From Rhodosorus marinus (Eukaryota; Rhodophyta; Stylonematophyceae; Stylonematales; Stylonemataceae): a stretch of 64,000 bases of DNA. The notes beneath the pieces were generated by a model. That model made no database searches. It was not told the origin of the DNA and worked only from the letters and a program-made list of their open reading frames with translations. The DNA is taken from positions 186,001 through 250,000 of the forward strand of contig JAMWBK010000002.1 in the NCBI GenBank assembly GCA_029953675.1, written 5' to 3'. Of this stretch, positions 31,036-38,740 are shown in pieces. The first letter of the stretch is position 1. The number at the start of each line of letters is the position of its first letter. A program made the position numbers and the translations under genes.

Positions 31036-34000
31036 TATTACTGGACTTTACTAGCATAGCCTGAAGCGCTACGCAAGGCGTGAAGATGAACTAATAACTA
31101 GGGAGGGAAGCATGCAACCCCAGGCGCCGATGGCGCGCCTCGGAAAGCATGTCGCTGGAATATCGCCAAAGGGAGACACTTAAACGCCTCAAGAGCGCCA
31201 AATATTCAGTAGGATGCTCAGCAAAACATTTCCGCAACCACTCTAAACCCGACTTATCCACGTGACCAAAGCTTTCCACAATGAATGGCTCGAACCGGTG
31301 AGACCGACCCTCAGCGCAAGGCAGACTGGCCATGCTCTCAGCATACCGTCGTTCCTTAACTCTTCGAAGGGCTGAAGCCGCGGCCCCCCGGCGGCGGGCG
31401 GCTGCGGTGAGGTGGGCGCTGGCCGCGGGGCAGGTAATCGCAAGGTCCACATATGTTGAGCGTCTGGCAGCAGCGTCGGAGACGAGGAGATCGGCTATAC
31501 AACGGGGCGGTGCAGAGTCCGAGATGGATTTGGGCAGTTCCGACTCAACCTCAACCGTATGCCCTATCCGAGTCAAAAACTCGCTGAGGATGTACTTGAG
31601 GCGAGTGTGACGCCTCGTACGGAGACCTCGCAACAGTCCGCAGGAACCCAGGAAGTGGTAGCCACAAGCGTCAATCCGGCTCTCACATCCCTGACAGAAA
31701 GACGGCCGATTAGAGTGCCACGGAGCCTGTGGCAAACCGAGATAGATCCGTGCGGCAGAACGGAACTGGAAAGCATCGAGACGATGACTCAATGACGACG
31801 GTAGAGTGGTTAACCACAAGTGCGAGAGGTGGCCTCCCATGCCGCGGAGACGAGCGGCAGTGGTAGGCGGCGTGAGAGGAGAATTGAGCATGACTGTGTG
31901 AGCGGCACTGTGTTGGCCCCAGGTGAGGCTATGTTGAATCACATCAGTGCGGGAGCTCCACAATCGGCTCAAACCCGGGTAGTCTGCAACAGGGGACCCG
32001 GGGCTAGCCTCTCCGTCATCGGCAAGAACTCGGTCGAGGGGAGAATCCTCAATCGCTTCAGCTCGTCCCCATAACAGCTCCCTCCAGGAACGAAAGCGGG
32101 ACCGATTTGCGTCCGGCACGGCGTTGCACCTCCTGAACGCGTGTTGAAGACCATCATAAATTGTCAAAAGCGGGGGCGGCAGGGTCACTGGATCCTCGTT
32201 GGTCAAAGCTCGAGCCAAGAGGCAGGCACTTCGCATCTGGAAGGTCACCAACGTTCGCAGCGCGGTAGCCCAGGAGGCAACCGCCGCTGGCGAGCATACC
32301 AGCCCACGGTCTGCGACGCCGAATCCCCCTAATCGCAACGGGAGAGCGATCTGTGCACGAATTAAGTCCCTGTCGGGAGCAGCTTCAAGATCGAGGGGCT
32401 CATCCAAGAGCGTTCCCCAGTGTTGCAGGGTCATTTCGTCGGCTTTAGCCGCGATCCACGAGCCCCAAGCTGGAGGCAGGCTGCGCAACCAGTAGTTGAG
32501 TCTGGGACCGGCACAAAAGCGGGAAAGCAAGCAGGCCGATTGCAGCATGCTGTCGGGTAGGTGCTGAATGGCGTCGGTGAGTTGCTTGTGCCGTGCCAAA
32601 ACTCGCTCGCAGGATGCTTGGACAAAGTTGTCAGTCCCCAATCCGACGCCGTGGTGTTCGAACCCTTCACGTTCGCTAATTAGTCGCAGAGTGGGTGGCA
32701 GAGAGTTCAGCGACACGTCCCTCGCGGGGAGAAAGCGACATTTTTCTGTTTCCACAGTCAAACCGACGCGACGTGCAATCGCTTCGATCGCGGTCAGTCC
32801 CCTAGCCAGGGTGTCAGGGGTGCCCAGCAATGTTACGTCATCGTGGTACGCGCAGATTCGAAGATCCGAGACCTCAGTCGAAAGACGTAAAAGTACGAGC
32901 TGTAGGGCACAGGCATGAAGAAGAGGTCCGCAAGGATCGCCTTGTTGGACGCCAGTATGTGCTTGAAAAACAGTGCCCTCCGTTGTCAAGTAGGGAGGCT
33001 CTCTCCCTCCGTAAATACCCGATAGAAACGGCCACGCCTCCGGAAACACACGTCGGAGCACCTCTAGCGCATGCGTCCGCGACACGCTGTTGAATGCGTT
33101 CCGGAAATCAACCACCAAGACTCCCCACTCCGGCCTGCTGGCTTGTTCTAGCTCGATCCCATGGGTGATCAGTTCGCAACCCCCAGAAAATCCCACCCCT
33201 ACTTGCAAGGGCGCCATAAAAGCTGTGACGCGCTGGCGAAGGCGCTGGCATAGCCACCTCCCGGCCAACTTCCGTAGGCTCTCCACCATCCCGATCGGCC
33301 GGAGACGCGGGTGGGCCGGCTGGTGGTCAGGTTTCGTGAGCAAGCAAAGCTGTGCCTGCCGGAGATGTTCCCATGGCGCAGACGCACCCGATACGCCCTG
33401 GAACAACTTGTTAAGGATCCTCAGAAGCGCGCTCTGGCCAGACTGGCTCAGGGCCTGCAATAGCTCTGTTCTTAGTCCGGAGGGTCCGGGACAGCGTCCC
33501 CGACGCGAGGTACGAAGCAAATCCTCCAGGTCAGACTCACTGAGCGTCAGATCGATGCGAAACCTGGCCAACTCCGGACGGTCCAAGAATACCTCGAATT
33601 CAGGGGACAAATCCACGTCGGACTCAGGGAACAAAGACGACACCGTCTGGGCGAGACTATCACCGTAGGGGAGGACAGGCGCCTGGCCCTCCAAAACCCG
33701 CGCCGCTCGACTTAAATCGCCCACTGCTACCAATTTCTGTACTCGAGCTGGCACGGGCGACACTGTGCCATGCCGAGTCCGACGGGCGGATGGTGTTGAC
33801 GACGCCAAATAGCTCCGCTGTAGGACTTCGAAGTCTCCCTTCAAGAACAGGGCCAGTCGGTCTCGTACTCGCCATCTGCGCTCCGATGTGTGAATGGGGG
33901 CCAGAATCAGGCGCGGCATGACCCCCAGAAAAACCCAAATGACTGTGTCCCGAATGTTGCGAGCCAGGCTCGTGAAGATGAAATCGAGAATGGTTCCAGC

Positions 34001-34036
34001 TATTAGAAGGTCTCCACGAGGAAGGACGACTGGGGG
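31036..34036 (-). mobile_element. Family A non-LTR retroelement with intact reverse transcriptase frame (A1)
   Basis: An uninterrupted minus-strand frame runs from 33919 (first ATG) to 31091, 942 codons. Its homology extends upstream of that ATG to about 34036, where it stops. Reverse transcriptase motifs in order: LTKPDH..RLRPIGMVESLRKLAG, VLVVDFRNAFNSVSR (motif A), GVQQGDPCGPLLHACAL (motif B), CAYHDDVTLLG (motif C; histidine replaces the usual alanine or leucine). Then come a thumb with LPLRLGGFGV, a CCHC-like cluster FCQGCESRIDACGYHFLGSC, and an endonuclease-like CIADLLVSDAAARRSTYVDLA. The tail is FEPFIVESFGHV..LEWLRK..LSVSLWRYSS. The 3' end GCGTAGCGCTTCAGGCTATGC lies near 31050-31075. C-terminal restriction-like endonucleases define R2/CRE-type elements, many of them site-specific. 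The N-terminus of ORF2 present in A2 is missing here. Confidence 0.85.
31091..33919 (-). CDS. Reverse transcriptase/endonuclease polyprotein of family A
   Basis: 942-codon frame of the A1 element. It would carry out target-primed reverse transcription: the endonuclease-like domain nicks the target and the polymerase copies the element RNA from the exposed 3' end. The catalytic residues of the polymerase look intact (D of VVDF, DD of YHDD). The endonuclease-like segment has ADLL and YVDLAIT in place of the usual PD..D-x-K spacing, so its activity is uncertain. The start at 33919 is simply the first ATG. Coding similarity continues upstream to the tRNA junction without a stop, so the true start has been lost by 5' truncation. 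Confidence 0.8.
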   Translation of the reverse strand: MPRLILAPIHTSERRWRVRDRLALFLKGDFEVLQRSYLASSTPSARRTRHGTVSPVPARVQKLVAVGDLSRAARVLEGQAPVLPYGDSLAQTVSSLFPESDVDLSPEFEVFLDRPELARFRIDLTLSESDLEDLLRTSRRGRCPGPSGLRTELLQALSQSGQSALLRILNKLFQGVSGASAPWEHLRQAQLCLLTKPDHQPAHPRLRPIGMVESLRKLAGRWLCQRLRQRVTAFMAPLQVGVGFSGGCELITHGIELEQASRPEWGVLVVDFRNAFNSVSRTHALEVLRRVFPEAWPFLSGIYGGREPPYLTTEGTVFQAHTGVQQGDPCGPLLHACALQLVLLRLSTEVSDLRICAYHDDVTLLGTPDTLARGLTAIEAIARRVGLTVETEKCRFLPARDVSLNSLPPTLRLISEREGFEHHGVGLGTDNFVQASCERVLARHKQLTDAIQHLPDSMLQSACLLSRFCAGPRLNYWLRSLPPAWGSWIAAKADEMTLQHWGTLLDEPLDLEAAPDRDLIRAQIALPLRLGGFGVADRGLVCSPAAVASWATALRTLVTFQMRSACLLARALTNEDPVTLPPPLLTIYDGLQHAFRRCNAVPDANRSRFRSWRELLWGRAEAIEDSPLDRVLADDGEASPGSPVADYPGLSRLWSSRTDVIQHSLTWGQHSAAHTVMLNSPLTPPTTAARLRGMGGHLSHLWLTTLPSSLSHRLDAFQFRSAARIYLGLPQAPWHSNRPSFCQGCESRIDACGYHFLGSCGLLRGLRTRRHTRLKYILSEFLTRIGHTVEVESELPKSISDSAPPRCIADLLVSDAAARRSTYVDLAITCPAASAHLTAAARRRGAAASALRRVKERRYAESMASLPCAEGRSHRFEPFIVESFGHVDKSGLEWLRKCFAEHPTEYLALLRRLSVSLWRYSSDMLSEARHRRLGLHASLPSY

Positions 34037-34042
34037 AAAAAA
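34037..34042 (-). terminator. RNA polymerase III terminator of tRNA-Cys
   Basis: TTTTTT on the minus strand, four nucleotides after the tRNA 3' end. The first recognisable retroelement base follows immediately (CCCCCAGTCG). Confidence 0.6.
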
Positions 34043-34046
34043 CCAA

Positions 34047-34118
34047 AGGGCCCACCCGGGATTGAACCGGGGACCTGTCGATCTGCAGTCGACCGCTCTA
34101 CCACTGAGCTATAGACCC
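34047..34118 (-). tRNA. tRNA-Cys (GCA)
   Basis: 72 nt, no intron. Acceptor GGGTCTA pairs with TGGGCCC (two G-U pairs). D arm GCTC-AGTGGTA-GAGC; anticodon arm GTCGA-CTGCAGA-TCGAC with anticodon GCA; T arm CCCGG-TTCAATC-CCGGG; discriminator U73, as expected for cysteine. Box A (TAGCTCAGTGGT) and box B (GGTTCAATCCC) fit the Pol III consensus. No CCA is encoded, as usual for eukaryotes. Confidence 0.95.
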
Positions 34119-34193
34119 AGTCGTTGTATTACTAGAAGTACGCTATTTTTTGGAGAACACTGACTTTCTACTCCAGTCCTTTGATTCCTCGAA

Positions 34194-34463
34194 TTATTTC
34201 AGGACCTGTCCGATCTCCAAATAGCTTCCTTTTTGATGTACAAAACTTTGAGAAGCGGTTACGGAAGGAGCGCGAAGTATCTCTTCGATTTCTCCCAGCT
34301 TGTCTCTCTCCTCTAAGATCGTGTCCCAGATATCAGGATCAAGATGTGCTGAGGTATCGAACTCATCAACATCTTCTGGTACAGAATTTGTTTTCAGGTC
34401 TTCGTTTCCTGCTTCCGTTCTGGGAGCTGGTGAAACCTTTTTTTTGCCCGGTTCGCATTGAAC
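34194..34463 (-). pseudogene. Possible terminal exon or gene fragment, 89 codons
   Basis: The minus-strand frame opens after a TAG that is also part of an acceptor-like AG at 34464 and ends in TAA at 34194. The translation (KKKVSPAPRTEAGNEDLKTN, then LDPDIWDTILEERDKLGEIE, then SQSFVHQKGSYLEIGQVLK) looks like natural protein with an amphipathic acidic helix. There is no ATG. It may be the last exon of a host gene whose 5' part is lost or lies in unrecognised exons upstream. Function unknown. Confidence 0.3.
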
Positions 34464-34879
34464 CTACCTCAAAGTTTCAATCGTGTATGCAGTCGAATGT
34501 TCATCATCATCCGTTTATTCAGAGCCTGAGTACCCTGAGCAAAAGCGAGTCTGCTCAAGCTTTTCGCCGAAGCTCTTCCGGAAGCAGGTGGGACCTCATA
34601 GACTATGTATGCTATTGTGAATTTTAATTTAATAATTAATTATATCGATAGGGCAATGAGTTTTCTTGATAATACCAATGTACTTCAAAAATAGCCTGTT
34701 TTATAAACAAAAACGACACAACCCGAGGGCATGAATTAAAAATATGATGCTACCGCATAGGGCAATGAAATAGTATTAAAAATGGCGCCTATGGCCCGAT
34801 GGAAATAGTTCAGAATCGATGGGTACCCCTCGAGTTTTTTTTCATTATGGCGGTGCCCTATTGGTTCCGCTCGCTCCCG

Positions 34880-35860
34880 ACTCACCGGGGCCGGGTGGCT
34901 GGCAACCCGTGCCGACGAGGAGAGCTTTGGTGAGCTGAGATATTTCTTAGATCAGGAGTTGGGTCATCTTCCGCGGGCCACCCGTGATATCGTTTGGCCC
35001 AAGTGGGCCTACCCCTACGTCTGGGCGGTCTAGGCCTCTGTAACCGAGCTGTTATCCAACCATCGGCCGTGGTTGGGTCTTGGGGCACCGCCGCCCTCCC
35101 GACGTTGAGCGCGTTGGCTGTCTCTAACTTCCGGAATTTGGAGTTCAGTATTTCCAGTGATGATCTACACTCTAGTTTCCCTGAACGTGCCCGTGGTTTG
35201 TTTCTCGAGCTCCAATCGACGATGTCATCCTCTACCAGTCTCCCTGCCGACCTGCACCCACGCCTGGCTGGTTGGCGAGCCGGTTTTTCGCGGGCTCGCG
35301 GCGCACCGACCCGAACAGCTGCCGGTACTATACCTGCCGGGCTTGATCCTGTGGTTGCTGAGGAAACGGAGGTCCCTTGTGATCCTCCTGATGATGGACC
35401 GGGCTCAGGGAGTCGCGTCTCAACACGCACGGATGCGTTGCAAAACTCCCTTTCTTGGGACTTGCACCGTGCTGTCTACGGCCGACTTCTCGCGCAGATG
35501 GTCTCATCTTCCCGAGATCGCGCCCGCGTGCGTAGTCTTGGGGGTGTATCAGCTCTCAGTGGCTCACGAGGGTCCCAGCTTTTCCGCCACTCCACTCACG
35601 GATTTCGAAGGTGCACTTCTCTGCGTTTATACCTCGGCTTGCATCAGCCGTCCTGGCCTCTGTGCTCTCAGAACGAAGATACCCCGGATTCTGGCGCCCA
35701 CCTGCTCGCCAGCTGCCCCGCTGTGAAAGGCGCCCGAACCCGACGACGTACGAAGATCTTGAACCTGTCATACCGCGAACTTCGACCTATCGTACGGCAA
35801 GCCGGTCTTGAAATTGAACATGAAAAGCCCCTGCCTGTCGCAGACTACCAGAATCAGGGG
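34880..35860 (+). pseudogene. Family B retroelement, thumb to C-terminal segment (B9)
   Basis: Frame from 34994: AQVGLPLRLGGLGLCNRAVI, DALQNSLSWDLHRAVYGRLL, RLYLGLHQPSWPLCSQNED, then the zinc-cluster-like GAHLLASCP, RTRRRTKILNLSYRELRPIV and RQAGLEIEHEKPLPVADYQN. At about 35857 family B homology stops abruptly in the middle of the endonuclease segment, and unrelated DNA with GCACTTTATTGTACTTG-like repeats follows. No polymerase motifs remain. Confidence 0.7.
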
Positions 35861-36054
35861 GAGGGGGGGGAATCCAGTTTTGTGTGGTACCCTCTTGAGA
35901 ACTTTACACTTCTTATCACTTTTTGCACTTTATTGTACTTGTTTGCACATTATTGCACTTTTTACACTTCTTACCAGTGGGAGTTGTTTTTTACCCCTCA
36001 TGAGGAGGTTGGGCTGTCCGGTAAATTCTTGACGAGGATAGACTATTGAAGAAC

Positions 36055-36480
36055 AGTATACAAAATTGAATGAATTGGTTTCAATCGGAGGCTGAAAGAA
36101 AAAACCTCGAAAGGAAACAAAAGACTAAGCGCGGCGAAGATCGCGCACCTCCAACATCAAAGCAGCGTTCATACGCCACAGGAAGAAACTTAAACTGATA
36201 AACAACGAGGACAGACGTTCAAGGCGTTCTCGGAACAATTCCCGAAGCCAACGAGAACCAACGGAATCCATAATCCCAACTTGCACTCAATGACCTGAGG
36301 TACCAGGCGATGAGCTGGAGCCGAAGCACGAATGCCTGGGTAAGACAAGGCCTCGCATATTTCAACTCTTTGCGACGTCTCATATTGGCAGCGGCAAATC
36401 CACGGCGCTCTCCCGCAGTCGGCAAATAGCGACTAGCCTGAGGATTAGGAACAGCCAGATCAACGTAAGTCATTCGGCGT
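36055..36480 (-). mobile_element. Family B retroelement, 3' end on the minus strand (B8)
   Basis: Minus strand from 36480: TYVDLAVPNPQASR, MRRRKELKYA, ALAHR-like sequence with frameshift, ELFRERP-like sequence, the GCGCGGCGAAG stop region, and the 3' end with T-run and GATTGAAACC near 36060. With B9 (plus) it forms a convergent inverted pair 200 bp apart. Confidence 0.65.
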
Positions 36481-36627
36481 CTATCGATACAAAAAAATTA
36501 AGGTGCTATATGAAATTCTTCGAAAAACCAGGTCCGATTACCTGTCCGATATAAATCGATCGGATATTCAATCAACGTAATCAATCATCTCCCTCACATC
36601 CCGTCCTCATTCTGAGTAGGTCAGTAA

Positions 36628-36931
36628 TGTTAGCAAACGTGTACAATCGAAGCGACTCCCTTCACCATGAAGACTTTGTCAGAGTTGCTCTTACAAATAC
36701 CATCCTAGGACATGGCCCTGGAACGTGTTGATGGCCGACAAAATGGGCGTGCAGACTCTAGGATGGAAGCTAACCTGTTGAATCAAGACACACAACGTGT
36801 AGACCATGAAGTGACTTCGAATCATAAGGGTTAACCAAGTCTTATGCCTATATAAGCCAAGTCATCCTAGTGAGGGAGACTCTAAGATAAAAGCAACAAG
36901 AGACATCAGAAACAAGCACAAAACACCTACT
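36628..36931 (+). repeat. 5' LTR of a Ty1/copia-type element
   Basis: About 304 bp, TGTTAGCAAACGTGTAC to AAACACCTACT, closely matching 37690-38000. TGGTTATGCGCC, similar to the initiator-Met-tRNA primer site of copia elements, follows at the junction. Confidence 0.75.
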
Positions 36932-37689
36932 GGTTATGCGCCTGTTTCACGTTTGAAATACCCTAAATAAAAGAAGCGAAGGAGAAGAAGAAAGGTGGTT
37001 TGATGTGGTGCAGCAGGATGGACGCCGTGGGATGTTTCCTTAGATGCTCAAAGTTGGAAGACCTTGCCGACTATAACTGGATACTGAACGGAAGACCAAG
37101 ACGAAGCAACAACAAAAGCCCCGGGGTTCATAACCTGTGCCCGGGGGCTTTTGTTGTTGCTTCGTCTTGGTCTTCCGTTCAGTATCCTTTCGATAATTTG
37201 TAGGGTCTCCGTCCAGGAGCTTTTCTCTATGCCTGACTGGTACAAGAATACCCGCACGAGCATTAGGATGCTCCGATTGGCTCGCTCCGAGATCCGGTTC
37301 CTTTCCGCGCTGTATGGGAAGCAGACAATCATCGCGACTTCATCAAGCGAAGCAGAATACATCGCCCTGACGCACGGATTTCAGAAAGTACAGAGGGTGA
37401 AGAACTTACTGGCAGAGATCGATGCGCCGGCATTACCTACCAAGGTCTTCTCAGACAACACTGCCTGTCTCACCTGGAGCATAGACCCGGAAAAGCCGCT
37501 GCCTAAGCATGTTGATCTTCAGTACCAAATTTCACGACAGCAACACGACCTAGGAAGCGACGAGTTCCTATTCATCCATGCCAGGAGCAAGTCGCGGATA
37601 TACTCACCAAGGCGCTAGAAACGACGAAGTTCAACAGACACAGAGCCAAGCTGAGAATCCCAAACAAAGGGCGTCACTTCGACGAGGAG
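36932..37689 (+). pseudogene. Rearranged copia internal region: integrase fragments and RNase H
   Basis: Plus strand 37310-37600 encodes a copia RNase H segment: QTIIATSSSEAEYIALTHGF, VFSDNTACLTWS, KHVDLQYQISR. To its left, a minus-strand stretch (about 37080-37305) encodes integrase core sequence, YSAERNRISERANRSILMLV and ILNGRPRRSNNKSP. Next to that, the same RPRRSNNKSP piece appears on the plus strand, giving a 44-bp palindrome. Most of the polyprotein is missing. The element is dead and its integrase remnant has been folded back on itself. Confidence 0.7.
37079..37187. repeat. 44-bp perfect inverted repeat in the copia relic
   Basis: Arms 37079-37122 and 37144-37187 are exact reverse complements around a 21-nt loop. 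Both arms encode the same integrase peptide. Confidence 0.9.
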
Positions 37690-38000
37690 TGCTCGCAAAC
37701 GTGTACAATCGAAGCGACTCCCTTCACCACGAAGATTTTGTTCAAGTTGCTGATACAAATACCATCCTAGCACCTGGCCCGGGAACGTGTTCATGGCCGA
37801 CAAAATGGGCGTGCAGACTCTAGGAGGGAAGCTAACCTGTGAATCAAGACACACACGTGTAGAACCATGAAGTGACTTCGAAGCATGAGGGTTAACCAAG
37901 TCTGATGCCTATGTAAGCCAAGATCGTTTGTCATCCTAGTGGGGGAGACTCTGAGAAAAAAGCAGGAAGAGACATCAGAAACAAGCACAAAACACCTACT
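37690..38000 (+). repeat. 3' LTR of the copia-type element
   Basis: About 311 bp, TGCTCGCAAACGTGTAC to AACACCTACT. Several substitutions and small indels relative to the 5' LTR show the insertion is not very recent. Confidence 0.75.
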
Positions 38001-38166
38001 TTGTCAACAAGTAACCGTTTTTTCGTGCGAGTGATTTGCCTAGGGAAAGTCCCAACGTCCAAACAGCGATCTTTCACTGAAAAAGATGCGTTGAAAATCA
38101 TCGGGTGAAATCGGTCGGCTATGGGACCATTTATCGGACGAAGCCTTTATGTTCTTTTCTGTTCAG

Positions 38167-38251
38167 GTCCGATAAACTCATATCGGACGGGGGTCCACCG
38201 AAGTTGCTCTCTAGTATTACGCAATACAGGTCCGATAAACGCTTATCAGAC
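38167..38251. repeat. Two short GTCCGATAA hairpins
   Basis: GTCCGATA-AACTCA-TATCGGAC (38167-38188, perfect) and GTCCGATAA-ACGC-TTATCAGAC (38230-38251, one mismatch). A related GTCCGATATAAATCGATCGG stands near 36545, outside the copia LTR. Confidence 0.6.
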
Positions 38252-38740
38252 CGTCCGTTAAGTATTGAACGGAGAAGACAACCCGGCCCCTATCAAATCA
38301 TCAGAAACCCGCGCGAGGCTCTGTGGACGGCCGATCAGCTGCTAAGTAATAGGAAGACTTGCGACTGGAGTCTGTCGCTCTCTTTTCGATTGGCTCGTTC
38401 ACAGTCGTCGGCAAAGCAGGCACGCGGGAAGTCTCGAACGCAGCTGAACCTTTCGGGTTTGACAGCAAGCGTACAGGTAGGTATGGTACCAGTTGCGGGC
38501 TTACGTCATATGTGCTCATCAAGGCTCTGTGAACCTGTCACTCAACCAAGCAAAGCGTTCAGGTGACGTTTCCAGCATGAAAGATAATGATATTCATTTA
38601 CCGTCTATTCAGAGTTCTTCTGTTAATACAGTTGTTAAAGCTGGGGGAAAACGTAAAAATTTGAACCTCCCGAAATGCACTGCTCTCGCGGCAGGGTGTA
38701 TCCTCCACGAAAAATCCACACCCACCTTCTCAGCCAACGC

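Noticed and set aside
31036-34042. Target-site duplication around retroelement A1
   Set aside because: The T-rich sequence at the tRNA junction is not found after the 3' tail, so no duplication can be claimed.
36628-38000. Intact copia element
   Set aside because: Only integrase and RNase H fragments remain, one inverted. No protease or reverse transcriptase is visible, and the LTRs have diverged.
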